Position numbers and translations under genes: made by a program. 64,000 bases of DNA, from assembly GCF_019602855.1 (NCBI RefSeq), contig NZ_CP080767.1:3782001-3846000 (forward strand), written 5' to 3'. Origin of the DNA: Cupriavidus pinatubonensis. GTDB lineage: Bacteria; Pseudomonadota; Gammaproteobacteria; Burkholderiales; Burkholderiaceae. Each line of letters starts with the position of its first letter. The first letter of the stretch is position 1. Under the pieces are notes generated by a model that saw only the letters and a list, made by a program, of their open reading frames with translations, did no database searches and was not told the DNA's origin. Shown piece after piece: positions 8,159 to 18,370 of the stretch.

Positions 8159-9181
8159 TCAGCGTGCCAGCATCGGCATCACATGCTCGGCATAGCGCGT
8201 ACCCGCCGCTGCGCCGGCCGGGAAAATGGCATCGATATCCGCCAGCTCCTTTGCATCGAGCCGCACGTCCAGCGCGCCGAGGTTGTCGTCCAGATTGGCG
8301 ATGCGGCGCGTACCGGGAATCGGCACGATCTGCGGACCGCGCGCCAGTACCCAGGCAAGCGCGAGCTGCGCCGGCGTGCAGCCTTTTGCGTCCGCCAGTG
8401 CGCGCACCTTGTCGACAAGCGCCAGGTTGCGCGCGAAGTTTTCGCCCATGAAGCGCGGGTTGGTGCGGCGGAAATCGTCCGCATCGAAGTCCTCGGGGCT
8501 GCGGATCGCGCCCGTCAGGAAGCCGCGGCCCAGCGGGCTATAGGGCACGAAGCCAATGCCCAGCCGCTCGCACGTAGCGAGGATGCCGTCGGTATCCACA
8601 TCGCGCGTCCACAACGAATACTCGCTCTGCAAGGCCGTGACCGGATGCACCTTGTGCGCGCGTTCGAGGGTTTGCGCGCCGGCCTCGGACAGCCCGATCC
8701 AGCGGATCTTGCCGGCCTTCACGAGTTCGGCCATCGCGCCCACGGTTTCCTCGATCGGCACCTCCGGATCGACGCGGTGCTGGTAGTACAAATCGATGTG
8801 CTCTACGCCGAGGCGCTTCAAACTTGCCTCGCAGCTCGCGCGCACATACTCGGGGCGGCCATTGACGCCACGCGCTGCGGGTTTCGACAAATCTCGCACG
8901 ATGCCGAATTTGGTCGCGAGCACGACCTGCTCGCGACGCCCGGCGATGGCACGGCCCACGAGTTCTTCATTGGTATGCGGCCCATAGATGTCCGCGGTAT
9001 CGAGCAGCGTAATGCCGCGATCGAGCGCATGGTGGATCGTGCGGATCGACTCGGCATCGTCATGCGCGCCGTAGAAATCGCTCATGCCCATGCAGCCAAG
9101 GCCGATGGCCGAGACCGTGGGGCCATGGTTGCCTAGCTGGCGGGTTGCAACGCTCGCAGCGGGGTTGGCGTTTCCGGTCAT
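8159..9181 (-). CDS. Aldo/keto reductase
   Basis: 340-residue NADPH-dependent oxidoreductase with a TIM-barrel fold. The N-terminal LGLGCMGMS-type motif, LDTADIYGPHTNEEL (catalytic Asp and Tyr), LATKFG (Lys) and YYQHRVD (His) give the complete catalytic tetrad. The C-terminal IPGTRR motif fits cofactor phosphate binding. It resembles the YakC/AKR13 branch. The start at 9181 is chosen for the GGAGC upstream; the open frame continues further with no ribosome site. It sits 60 bp upstream of the cyclodeaminase gene on the same strand, so they may share a transcript. The physiological carbonyl substrate is unknown. Confidence 0.9.
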   Translation of the reverse strand: MTGNANPAASVATRQLGNHGPTVSAIGLGCMGMSDFYGAHDDAESIRTIHHALDRGITLLDTADIYGPHTNEELVGRAIAGRREQVVLATKFGIVRDLSKPAARGVNGRPEYVRASCEASLKRLGVEHIDLYYQHRVDPEVPIEETVGAMAELVKAGKIRWIGLSEAGAQTLERAHKVHPVTALQSEYSLWTRDVDTDGILATCERLGIGFVPYSPLGRGFLTGAIRSPEDFDADDFRRTNPRFMGENFARNLALVDKVRALADAKGCTPAQLALAWVLARGPQIVPIPGTRRIANLDDNLGALDVRLDAKELADIDAIFPAGAAAGTRYAEHVMPMLAR

Positions 9182-9278
9182 GCTTGCTCCTGTCGGTTGG
9201 CGTCGCGCGCGGCGACGAATGCACGCCAGCTTGAAGCGCTGCGAGGCGTGCGACTGGTTCAAGGTACCACGCGCAGGA

Positions 9279-11519
9279 TCAGCGAGCGCCGCGCCCCGTT
9301 TGCGCGGCGGGAGCACGCACGCTTGCCCCGCGCACTTCAATGCCGATACGGTCCACCACCTTGCCCGCGGCGTCGAGCAACTCAACCTGATGCCGGCCGG
9401 GCCACGGCAGCCACGCCACTTCACCGCCACGCCCAAGCGGCTTGCCATCCATGCGCCACGTCACAGAACGCGCGGTCTGGCCCGTTACGCCTTCGGCGTG
9501 GAACCACACACGTTGCGCCGACGGCGGCATGTCAGGGTCCAGCGCAAACACCGTGCCGTTGGCCGGATTGGCAATGGCCGGCACGCCAGATCGCGCTGAC
9601 GACATCCCCACGCCGACACGTGTCTGGGCCGTACCAACGAGAAACACTTCTTCACGCGCTGGCTCGAGGTCATCGTCAAACGCCAGCGCGACGCGCTCCA
9701 CGCCCGCCGGCGCCGCAGGCGCCATGCTCGGCTGCGAACGGTGCAGCGCCTCCATCACGTCATGCCAGACCGGCGCCGCGCCGGATACCCCCGATACGTC
9801 ATGCATGCTGGCCCCGCTCGCATTGCCAACCCACACGCCAACGGTATAACGCCGTGACCAGCCGATGCACCAGTTGTCGCGCATGTCCTTGCTCGTACCG
9901 GTCTTCACCGCAGTCCAGAAACGCGTGGTCAGCGGACTGTCGAGCCCGAACGTGCGCGCCCGTGCGTGGCGGTCGGACAGGATGTCGCCGATCACGTAGC
10001 TCGCTGCTGGCGCCATCACCGCCGTAGTCGGCACTGCCGCCATGCCCGCACGCATGCGCACCGGTGCATAGCGACCGCTGTTGGCAAGCGCGCGATACGC
10101 GTTGGTCAGCGCCAGCAGCGACACATCGGCGCTGCCGAGCGCAAGGCTATATCCGTAGTAGTCGCCGGCTTCTGTCAACGGCAGTCCCAGCGACACCAAG
10201 CGTTTGTAAAAGCGGTGCGGTGTCACCATCACGAGCGTGCGCACCGCGGGCACGTTCAGCGAAGCAGCAAGCGCCGCGCGCGTACTGACCCAGCCCGCGT
10301 AGCGATGGTCGTAGTTCTGCGGCACGTACAGCCCGCCGCCGACCGGCAGGTTGACAGGCCGGTCGTCGAGCAGCGAAGCAGCCGTCAGCCGCCGTTCTTC
10401 CAGCGCCTGCTCGTACAGGAATGGTTTCAGCGTTGAACCCGCCTGGCGCAGCGCCTGTGCATGATCGACTTCCGACGCACCGGACAACTCGCCGGACGAG
10501 CCCACGTAGGCCAGCACGTCGCCGCTCGCGTTGTCGATCACCACCACGGCGCCGTCTTCCACATGGCGTCCGGCCAGTTCGCGCAGATGCCGCTGCAGGC
10601 TCGCCGTGGCCACGCGCTGGAGATCTGCGTCAAGCGTCGATCGAAGGTACGACTGCGCCAGATCTGTCCGTGGTTGCGCACGCGCCTGACTCGCCAGCAT
10701 ACGACCAAGATGCGGTGCGAGTTGCCTCGGCTGCGGCGACGCTGCCGTGCCGCGCTGCGCGACGGTGCCTGAGCGCAGCAATGCCAGTTGTGCAAAGCCT
10801 TCCAGCCCCTCGCACTCGCGCGGCAAGCGCATCTCGCGCAGGATGCCGCATGCGCGGCGCGACACCTGCGCTGCCTTTGCGTTGGGCGCACGCACGAGCG
10901 CCACGGCCAGCGCCGATTCACGCGCGTCCAGTCCCTCCGGAAACTTGCCGAACAACACTTGCGACATCGCCGACAGCCCGACAAGTTCGCCACGGAACGG
11001 CACGAGGTTCAGATAGGCTTCAAGGATCTGGTCCTTGCTCCAGCTTCGTTCCAGCGACGCGGCGCCGGCAGCCTGTCCGAGCTTCTGCGTGACGCTGCGG
11101 CCCTGCCCCGCGGCGCTCGGCCTGCGCAGGTCCTCATCGAGCAGGCCTGCCAGTTGCATCGTCAGCGTGGAAGCACCGCGCGTCCGCGTGTTAAAGAGAT
11201 TGGCCCAGGCCGCTGCAGCCACGCCTTGCCAGTCGACGCCGCTGTGTGCGTAGAAGCGCTTGTCCTCCGACAGCACGATGGCCGTGCGCAACGCCGGCGA
11301 GGTTTCCTGCAGGGTGACCCAATCACCGCGGCGCACGCGGAAATCGTCACGTATGCGCGCCACGGTTTCGCCGTTGCGATCGGTGATGACGAGGTCGGAG
11401 CTTCGCCAGTCTGCGCGGACTTGGGTGAAGCTTGGAAGTGCATGGGCGGGGAGTGTTGTGCATGTCAGCGCAATCGCAAACATGACAACTGCCGCACGAT
11501 GTGCTGCCGGCCTTTTCAT
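9279..11519 (-). CDS. pbpC: Penicillin-binding protein 1C (bifunctional glycosyltransferase/transpeptidase)
   Basis: 746-residue class A penicillin-binding protein anchored to or exported through the inner membrane, with a short N-terminal hydrophobic segment. The GT51 glycosyltransferase motifs are SEDKRFYAHSGVDW and GASTLTMQLAG. The transpeptidase has S362-T-L-K, SLN and KTGTS. The C-terminal 100 residues are the beta-rich extension typical of PbpC. The ATG at 11519 follows a run of G and overlaps the YhhN stop as ATGA. In E. coli pbpC sits beside the alpha-2-macroglobulin gene yfhM; here the same pair is kept with one gene between. The proposed family role is wall repair after attack by foreign proteases or enzymes. 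Confidence 0.95.
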   Translation of the reverse strand: MKRPAAHRAAVVMFAIALTCTTLPAHALPSFTQVRADWRSSDLVITDRNGETVARIRDDFRVRRGDWVTLQETSPALRTAIVLSEDKRFYAHSGVDWQGVAAAAWANLFNTRTRGASTLTMQLAGLLDEDLRRPSAAGQGRSVTQKLGQAAGAASLERSWSKDQILEAYLNLVPFRGELVGLSAMSQVLFGKFPEGLDARESALAVALVRAPNAKAAQVSRRACGILREMRLPRECEGLEGFAQLALLRSGTVAQRGTAASPQPRQLAPHLGRMLASQARAQPRTDLAQSYLRSTLDADLQRVATASLQRHLRELAGRHVEDGAVVVIDNASGDVLAYVGSSGELSGASEVDHAQALRQAGSTLKPFLYEQALEERRLTAASLLDDRPVNLPVGGGLYVPQNYDHRYAGWVSTRAALAASLNVPAVRTLVMVTPHRFYKRLVSLGLPLTEAGDYYGYSLALGSADVSLLALTNAYRALANSGRYAPVRMRAGMAAVPTTAVMAPAASYVIGDILSDRHARARTFGLDSPLTTRFWTAVKTGTSKDMRDNWCIGWSRRYTVGVWVGNASGASMHDVSGVSGAAPVWHDVMEALHRSQPSMAPAAPAGVERVALAFDDDLEPAREEVFLVGTAQTRVGVGMSSARSGVPAIANPANGTVFALDPDMPPSAQRVWFHAEGVTGQTARSVTWRMDGKPLGRGGEVAWLPWPGRHQVELLDAAGKVVDRIGIEVRGASVRAPAAQTGRGAR

Positions 11520-12226
11520 CCCCCCCGCTCTCCACGATTCGCCACAATGCCCGCGACGATCAGCACCTGTGCCGCCCAATACGTCCACCAGATACCGAGC
11601 TGGAAACTGTCGAACGGCACCAGGAACCGCGCGATGCCGATCATCATGTCGGACGCTACGAAACACAGTGCGCCCAGCGCAGTCAGCGGTGTGGGCAACT
11701 TTGCCACAAGCGCGCTGCACGCCATCGCCGCAAGTATGACGACATAGACCGTCACCCCCTCGGCAAGCGTGCCAAGATTAGGCCAGAAGCGGCCCAGCAT
11801 CGTGCCCGCCACGCCGATCAGCGCGCCACATGCAATCAGCCGATGCGAGCGCGAGTCGCCCGCAAGCGGCACCAGAATCCGCAAGTACGCCAGATGTGCG
11901 AGCAGGAAAGCACCAAGCCCGCCGACGAACGAAATGCGCAGCGCGGGCACCGCGAGCAGGAAATCGCCGATCGCCGAGAACACCAGCGCAACCACGAGCC
12001 AGCGCCGCTCGGACAGCGGCCGGTGGAACCACGCCGCGCGCGCCAGCATCAGCGCCATTGCCGTCTTCCACACGGGCTGCATCGCGATGTGCCCGGTCAG
12101 TGGCGCGCCTTCCGGCAATTCCATCGATACCTGCAGCAGCAACGCACCGTAGACCACGCCCGCTAATGTGCCGGCCAGCCACCACTCGCGCACGCGCGCC
12201 GGCATCATCAGCGCGAGCCAGCTCAT
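11516..12226 (-). CDS. YhhN/TMEM86-family membrane protein (lysoplasmalogenase-like)
   Basis: 236-residue integral membrane protein with about eight hydrophobic helices. It carries the conserved acidic pairs of the YhhN family (GDFLLA in the middle, ASDMMIG near the end). Characterised relatives hydrolyse the vinyl-ether bond of lysoplasmalogen. This organism type is not known to make plasmalogens, so the substrate may differ. The ATG at 12226 overlaps the alpha-2-macroglobulin stop as ATGA, and its own stop overlaps the pbpC start as ATGA. The gene is therefore wedged between two partners. A longer reading starting at 12706 would lie inside the upstream gene and is rejected. Confidence 0.82.
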   Translation of the reverse strand: MSWLALMMPARVREWWLAGTLAGVVYGALLLQVSMELPEGAPLTGHIAMQPVWKTAMALMLARAAWFHRPLSERRWLVVALVFSAIGDFLLAVPALRISFVGGLGAFLLAHLAYLRILVPLAGDSRSHRLIACGALIGVAGTMLGRFWPNLGTLAEGVTVYVVILAAMACSALVAKLPTPLTALGALCFVASDMMIGIARFLVPFDSFQLGIWWTYWAAQVLIVAGIVANRGERGG

Positions 12227-15200
12227 GGGCGGGCCCCCACAGTCAGGCGCGCGTTCGGTGCGGCGCCAAACACGTCTGGCGCGTACATCGCTTCGACGCG
12301 CGTCGGCGGCAGGGCAAAGTCGCCCGCATTGTTCAGGCGCACCGTGTACTCGACCGAGATGCTGCCCTTGGGCAGGTACTCGTAGTACTCGCGATAGGCC
12401 TGTGGCGTACGTTCGGTATAGGCGGCCCATGCCATGCCCTTGCGCCGTTCGCCGCGCGTGGCGATTTCCGAATCGCGGCCGAGCCCGCTGCCGAGGATCG
12501 TTGCACCGGCCGGTATCGGATCGCTGATCACCACCCACGTCATGTCGGCCTGCGCATCGACCTCCAGCTTCACGCGATACGTGTCGCCGCGCGACCACTT
12601 GCCGGACACGGCCTGCTCCACAGGCGTCACTGTGCGGCGCACACGATAGCCCGCAGCCAGCGGACCGGACAGCGGCACCGCCGCCATCGCTCGCACTGTC
12701 GCCCACGGATGTCCCGCGCCAGCATGCTCAAGCTGCAGCGTGCCACCGCTTTCGCCGCCCGGCCACGGCAGATCGACGCTGCCCTGCGCCACCCCGTCGC
12801 GACGCTGTGCACGGCTCCAGTCGACGCTGCGTGCGGATTCGCCAGAACCGCTGACCGACATGCGCGTAGTGCCAGCCACCGGCGTCTTCTCGAACACCTG
12901 CGCAAAGCGCGTGATGGCGAGCATGCCCCATGCATTGGCATTGGTCGTGCCCCACGCACCACGCACCTGCCGTCCGATCAGGCCTACAGCAAGCTGCGGC
13001 GCGTCGTCCTTCCAGCCTGGCAGTTCCGCAGCCAGCGCGAGCAGGCGTGCCGCGTTCACATCGCCACCTGACATCAGCCACCACCAGTCGTCACTGCGCT
13101 CGGTCGAGAAGGCCAGCCGCGTGCCTTGCACCATCAGTCGCGCGCGCAGCAACTGCTGCGCCTCGGCCAGGCGTGCCTCGCGTTGCGGAATGTCCTGCAT
13201 GCGCGTCAGCAGCAGGGTCCAGTCGATCAGCGCCGATGTAGGCCATTGCGCGGGCAGAATCTGGATCGAGCCGAGCATGCGCGCCTGCGCATGGCCGGTG
13301 CGCGACAGCGCTTCGAGCGCGGCGAGCTTGCGGACTTCCAGGTCCATCGTCGCCGACGACGGCGCCCACGCGTCGGGACGGATGCGGCCTTCGACGAAGG
13401 CCACCAGTCCGCGCTCCATCTGCGTCCGCAGCTCATCCGGCACGCGCAACGTCAGGCCAGCACGTGCCGCTTCATCGCTGATCGACAGCAGGTAAGCCGT
13501 CAGCGCAACGCTGCCGCTCTGGCTGTCGCTGCGCAGCGGGAAGTACGCGGTCAGGCCGTTCGCATCGAGGTAGGAAGGCAACTGGTTCATCAGCGCTTCC
13601 CACGCCGTGCCGTCGGCCAGGCCGATGGCCTTGGACGTGCGTTGCTCCAGGCAGCTGAACGGGTAGTTTACGAACCACTCGCGCACGCCCGGCATGCCGC
13701 CCGCGAGCGACGACTGCAGGTTCACCTGCAAGCCGCCGCGCACCTTGCCGGTCGGATCGGCAAGCGCGCCCGGCGGCGCCTTCACGGGCACACTCAATTG
13801 CGGTGTGAGCTGCGCCAGGGTGGCCTGCTGCACTGTCACAGGCTCTGCCGGCACGATCTGCTGCGACACCTTGATGCGATCCGTCGCGCCGCCGGAGCCC
13901 TGCTCGGCAGCCTGCACTTCCCATTGCACCGTGCCGCTGCGCGAGAACGCGAGCAGCGCGGGCGCAGTGACATCCCAGCCGATCTCGCGCGCTTCGCCCG
14001 CGGGAATCTGCACGGTCTGCACAGGCAGTGCGTTGGCGTTGCCGACCAGCGTGGCACGTGCGCTCGCTTGCACCGTCATCCCGCGCTTTGTCGTATTGCG
14101 TAGCGTAAACATGGCACGGTAGCGATCATCCTCGCGTATCAGCATTGGCAGGCCAGATATCACCTGCAGATCCTGAGTCGCTGCAATGGTTGCGCTGCCG
14201 GTGCCGAAGCGTCCCACGCCAAGATCCGCGACCGCAACGATACGGAAGCTCGTCAGAGAATCGTTGAGCGGCACGTCCACCGTGGCCCTGCCCTGGGCAT
14301 CCAGCTGCACGCGCGGGTTCCACAGCAGCAGCGTGTCGAACAGCTCGCGTGTCGGGCTCTTGCCGCCGCCACCGCCAGCCGGCACCGCCTTGCGCCCATA
14401 GTGGCGGCGCCCGATGATCTCCATCTGCGCGGTGGAGGTCTCCACGCCATAGCTGCGCCGCTGCAGCATCGCGTCGAGCAGATCCCAGCTATTGTTCGGC
14501 ATCAGTTCGAGCAGCGCCTGATCGACTGCAGCCAGTGCGATTTCGCCGTTGGCGGCGGGCTTGCCGTCCGGCAGCTTCACTTGCAGCGCCACGCGCGCCT
14601 TGCCTCGCACGGAATAGGACGCCTTATCCGGCGTCACCGTCACATCGAGCCGGTGCGCCTCGTTGCCGACGCGGATCTCCGCGAGTCCCAGCCGGAACGC
14701 CGGCCGCGAAAGATCGACCAATGCCGTCGGCGCCGCGTACTCTTTGCCTTCACTGCGGAACGCCCGCCACCATTCGCCCGGCTGGCGCCAGCCCCACGTG
14801 AAGAACGAATACCACGGCACTTCGTGCAGACGCCCGCGGATCGTCATCACCGAGACGTACACGTTAGGTCCCCACTCCGGCTTGACCTTCACGCGCACCG
14901 TCGGATCACTGCCGTTGAGTTCGACCACCTGCGTTTCGAGCACGCCTTCACGCTCGACCGCGACTAGCGCGGTAGCCTGGCGGAACGGCATGCGCACCTG
15001 GAACACCGCGGTATCGCCGGGCGCATACTGCTTCTTCTCGGGCAGCACGTCGATGCGGTCATGGTTCTCGCCGCCGAACCACAGTTCGCCCTGGCGCGTG
15101 ACCCACACGGTCGATGCGGCCTGCGCGCTGCGGCCATCCTTGTCGCGTGCAATCGCAACCAGCTCGACTTGGCCGGCCTGGTCCAGCGTGACATCGCAAC

Positions 15201-18200
15201 GCGCACGCCCCTGCACATCGGTACGCGTTTCGCACACGGTACCGAGGTCGCGGCTCTCGCTGCGGTTGTCGTAGCGATAGAAGCCGCCGACCACACGCTT
15301 GCGCGTCGACGTGGTGATGCGTGCGCGCGCATTGAACTTCACCGGCGCATCGGCGACCGGCTTGCCTTGCGTATCGAGTACCAGGCCATGCACGGCCAGC
15401 TTCTGCTTCACCGAGACCCAACCCTCGGTGCGGATGCCCGCCACGACAGCCGATGGCCACACCGGTACGGTCTGGCGCAACGTCTGGACTTCGCCATTGG
15501 GATCGGCGAAACCGGCTTCCAGCACAAGATCGCGTGGCGCATCGATCTTCGGCATCTTGCGCAGCGTGACGCTGCCGTTGCCGTTCTTGTCCAGCGTCAG
15601 TGGCAGCTTGTCGGCAATCAGCTTCTGTGCGCCATCGCGTGCCTGGCCTTCATCGACATCGCTCATCTCCTCGTCGCCCGATGCGCTCTCGCGCGTGGGG
15701 CGCGGCGGACTGAACGAGTACTCGTCATAACCGGGGAAGTTGATCCACTTGTCGCGCAACAGCGCTGACACACGCACCGGAAGGCCGGCCGCGCCGCCGC
15801 CAGATACGTAGTGCACCTCGACCCCGACCGGCAGTTCGGCCGGCGCGACCACGGCGCCGCCCTTGCCGCCCGACGCCTGCAGCGTGCCGGTCAGCACCGG
15901 CAGCCGGAACGCCTCGACGCGGAAGCTTCCGCTGGAATAGGTACGCGCGCTGCTGTCGCTGCCATCCCCACTGCCTTCGGCCTGCAGCGCTACGTTGTAG
16001 ACACCAAGCTTCGCCGCGGGCGGCACCTGGAAGCTGCTTTCGGCGCTGCGTCCACCCGTGGCGGTGTTACGCCACTGCAGCGGCAACTCATAGGTCTGGC
16101 CGCTGCCTTCATGGCGGATCACCACGGTCTCCGGCAGCTTGCGGTTCTCCGGCGGCAACGCGAAGCCCTGCGCGGTCTCCGAACGGATGAAATGCTTCAT
16201 CGACACGGTTTCCCCCACGCGCAACAGCGTGCGGTCAAACACCGTGTGCGCACGCACGGTCTGCGTGGCGCTGGCATCGGTCGGCACGTTGAAGCGCCAG
16301 GTCTCGATGCCGCGGTTCCAGTCGGACATGACAAAGGCCATGTCGGCCTTGCCACGCGCTTCCGGATGTGTAGCAGCGATGCGTGCGGAAACGAAGTAGC
16401 CCATCAGCCCGTTGCCATCGCAGGTGCGGCCGCGAACATCGTCGAGCTTCGCGAAGCGCACCACGCCGCTGGCGTCGGTGCGGCCTTCGCCAAGCAGGCG
16501 GCCTGAACAGTCACGCACTGCGACGGCTGCGTCGCGCACCGGCTTGCCATCATCGAGCGCGGTGACCCACGCAAGGCCGCTCATCGAGCCGTCGCCATCG
16601 CCACGCGCAAGCTTGAAATGAACGCCGAGGTTCGTGACCAGCGCGGCGGTACGCACATACATCGGCGCGCGCTTGCCGAGCAGCGCTTCGCCTAGCATCG
16701 GCGAGGCAATTTCCACGACATGGAAGCCCGGCTCAGGCAGCGGAATGCCAACCACTTCGAACGGCCGCGGCGCATCGCCCGAAGGCTTGGGCACCGACAG
16801 CTTCTGCACGCCCTGCGCGCGTTCCAGCAGCGACACCGAACGCGTTTCGATCGACGGGGCATTGCGCGGGTTGTTCACGCCATACGGCGAGCGGCCAGCC
16901 AACACCGCGTCGAGTTCGGCACGTGTCCAGCTCGCTTCATGCATGCGGCGCACCAGGCCGAGCCAGCGCAGCACGGCGCCGTCGTCATCAACCTTGAGCT
17001 TCATCACCGTGCCCGCCTGCGCCTGCACGCCGCGGACCTGCAGGTCGGCTTCGACATTGCGCAGCGTGACGGGCAGCAACGACGGATAGTCAGCCGGCGC
17101 CTTGCCCTTGGGCAGTTCGCCGAAACGCTCGACGACGCCAAACGGCGCTGCGGCGAACTTGGCCAGCGGCGGCATCGAGGCCGTCGACACCTTCAACGGG
17201 AACAGGTCCGCATTGGCGAGCGTGCGGCCACTGTCGTCCTTGAGGTCACGCGGGATCTCGATCGTGAAGTTCGCCTTCTCGGCGAATGGCGCGGCGAAGG
17301 TCAGCGACGTCACGTTCGCATCGGGCGCGAGATCCACCTCGAACTGCGGCGCGCGCGGGCCCGACGGCGTCTTCAGTACCACGTGTTCGGCCAGCTTGCG
17401 CGAGATCGGCGCCGAGAACGACACCGTCATCGGGCGCAGCGGCGTGCACGGCGATTGCGCGTGCTCGCGCTCGCAGCTGAAGCTCGCCGTGAACGGTTCG
17501 CGCACCGTGTAGTCGAAGCGGCGCTCGTCGCGCGTGGCAAGGCCCGAAGGCGTGGCAATCCCGGCGCCGAGCACGAGTTGCATGCGCGCGCCGGCCGGCA
17601 GCCGCTGCTGGCAAGCGAGCAGGTGGATCGCGTCGGGCGCGTCCTTGGCGATGCGCTTCCAGTAGATGGCGTCGAGCACGCCGTCGCGCTCCTTGCCGGT
17701 GAGCAGGCGCACGGGAATGCGTTCGCCAAGGCCTTCGGCCTGGCACCACGCATGGTCGCGGACGGAGGCCGCCGTCGCAGCGCCGTTGAAGCGCAGCGCG
17801 AATATCTGGTCTTCCTCGATTTCGCCGCCGGATGGCCGGCTGGCCACCACGGTCGGGCCGCCGGTTTCGAAGCGGTACTCGGGCTTGCCCGCATAAGCCT
17901 TGCCGGCCGCGCTGCGCAGGCTCGCGGACATCCGGACCGAGCACCGCACGCCCGGAGGCAGGTCGCGTTCGAAATCGAATACCCAGTTGCTTGCATCGAC
18001 CCAGCGTCCGTGTCCGGCCGTGGCGGCGCCGGTACAGGCAATGGCCGCCGGCGCGGCCGCCTGCACATCGCCCATGGGGACCATCGCCTCGTCGAAGCGG
18101 ATCGCCACCTGCCGTACCTGCGGAACCGTGCCTTCCGGCGAGAAGCGTGTCACTTGTGCCGCGAACGCCGCAGACACGGACAGCCATGCGAGCACGCCGG

Positions 18201-18273
18201 CCATCGCCACGCGGCTTGCCCGCGCGACTTGCCTGCCGACACCCCGACCCGGTCGGGCAACGATTCCCTTCAT
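12223..18273 (-). CDS. Bacterial alpha-2-macroglobulin with thioester motif (YfhM/ECAM-like)
   Basis: 2016-residue periplasmic protease trap. In the family a bait region is cut by an invading protease and an activated thioester then links covalently to it. The thioester motif CLEQ is at residues 1541-1544, so this is the active class and not the thioester-free MagD type. Residues 1-39 are a signal peptide ending SAAFAAQ. I see no lipobox, unlike E. coli ECAM, so it may be soluble. Macroglobulin-like beta domains fill residues 40-1300, the alpha-helical thioester domain comes next, and a C-terminal receptor-like domain ends at 2016. It is longer than the roughly 1650 residues of ECAM. GGAGG precedes the start. 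It heads the operon with YhhN and PbpC. Confidence 0.93.
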   Translation of the reverse strand: MKGIVARPGRGVGRQVARASRVAMAGVLAWLSVSAAFAAQVTRFSPEGTVPQVRQVAIRFDEAMVPMGDVQAAAPAAIACTGAATAGHGRWVDASNWVFDFERDLPPGVRCSVRMSASLRSAAGKAYAGKPEYRFETGGPTVVASRPSGGEIEEDQIFALRFNGAATAASVRDHAWCQAEGLGERIPVRLLTGKERDGVLDAIYWKRIAKDAPDAIHLLACQQRLPAGARMQLVLGAGIATPSGLATRDERRFDYTVREPFTASFSCEREHAQSPCTPLRPMTVSFSAPISRKLAEHVVLKTPSGPRAPQFEVDLAPDANVTSLTFAAPFAEKANFTIEIPRDLKDDSGRTLANADLFPLKVSTASMPPLAKFAAAPFGVVERFGELPKGKAPADYPSLLPVTLRNVEADLQVRGVQAQAGTVMKLKVDDDGAVLRWLGLVRRMHEASWTRAELDAVLAGRSPYGVNNPRNAPSIETRSVSLLERAQGVQKLSVPKPSGDAPRPFEVVGIPLPEPGFHVVEIASPMLGEALLGKRAPMYVRTAALVTNLGVHFKLARGDGDGSMSGLAWVTALDDGKPVRDAAVAVRDCSGRLLGEGRTDASGVVRFAKLDDVRGRTCDGNGLMGYFVSARIAATHPEARGKADMAFVMSDWNRGIETWRFNVPTDASATQTVRAHTVFDRTLLRVGETVSMKHFIRSETAQGFALPPENRKLPETVVIRHEGSGQTYELPLQWRNTATGGRSAESSFQVPPAAKLGVYNVALQAEGSGDGSDSSARTYSSGSFRVEAFRLPVLTGTLQASGGKGGAVVAPAELPVGVEVHYVSGGGAAGLPVRVSALLRDKWINFPGYDEYSFSPPRPTRESASGDEEMSDVDEGQARDGAQKLIADKLPLTLDKNGNGSVTLRKMPKIDAPRDLVLEAGFADPNGEVQTLRQTVPVWPSAVVAGIRTEGWVSVKQKLAVHGLVLDTQGKPVADAPVKFNARARITTSTRKRVVGGFYRYDNRSESRDLGTVCETRTDVQGRARCDVTLDQAGQVELVAIARDKDGRSAQAASTVWVTRQGELWFGGENHDRIDVLPEKKQYAPGDTAVFQVRMPFRQATALVAVEREGVLETQVVELNGSDPTVRVKVKPEWGPNVYVSVMTIRGRLHEVPWYSFFTWGWRQPGEWWRAFRSEGKEYAAPTALVDLSRPAFRLGLAEIRVGNEAHRLDVTVTPDKASYSVRGKARVALQVKLPDGKPAANGEIALAAVDQALLELMPNNSWDLLDAMLQRRSYGVETSTAQMEIIGRRHYGRKAVPAGGGGGKSPTRELFDTLLLWNPRVQLDAQGRATVDVPLNDSLTSFRIVAVADLGVGRFGTGSATIAATQDLQVISGLPMLIREDDRYRAMFTLRNTTKRGMTVQASARATLVGNANALPVQTVQIPAGEAREIGWDVTAPALLAFSRSGTVQWEVQAAEQGSGGATDRIKVSQQIVPAEPVTVQQATLAQLTPQLSVPVKAPPGALADPTGKVRGGLQVNLQSSLAGGMPGVREWFVNYPFSCLEQRTSKAIGLADGTAWEALMNQLPSYLDANGLTAYFPLRSDSQSGSVALTAYLLSISDEAARAGLTLRVPDELRTQMERGLVAFVEGRIRPDAWAPSSATMDLEVRKLAALEALSRTGHAQARMLGSIQILPAQWPTSALIDWTLLLTRMQDIPQREARLAEAQQLLRARLMVQGTRLAFSTERSDDWWWLMSGGDVNAARLLALAAELPGWKDDAPQLAVGLIGRQVRGAWGTTNANAWGMLAITRFAQVFEKTPVAGTTRMSVSGSGESARSVDWSRAQRRDGVAQGSVDLPWPGGESGGTLQLEHAGAGHPWATVRAMAAVPLSGPLAAGYRVRRTVTPVEQAVSGKWSRGDTYRVKLEVDAQADMTWVVISDPIPAGATILGSGLGRDSEIATRGERRKGMAWAAYTERTPQAYREYYEYLPKGSISVEYTVRLNNAGDFALPPTRVEAMYAPDVFGAAPNARLTVGARP

Positions 18274-18370
18274 CCTGCGATCCTCCCGTCAAAGCACCCG
18301 GCGAGGGTGACATGTGACGTTTAGGAGTGCAAGGCCGGCACGCAAACCTGCAAGGCGGCCGACAAATATT

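Noticed and set aside
6701..9136. 811-codon plus-strand open frame over the TetR, cyclodeaminase and reductase genes
   Set aside because: It runs antisense or out of frame through three genes with complete family motifs and shows no domain of its own.
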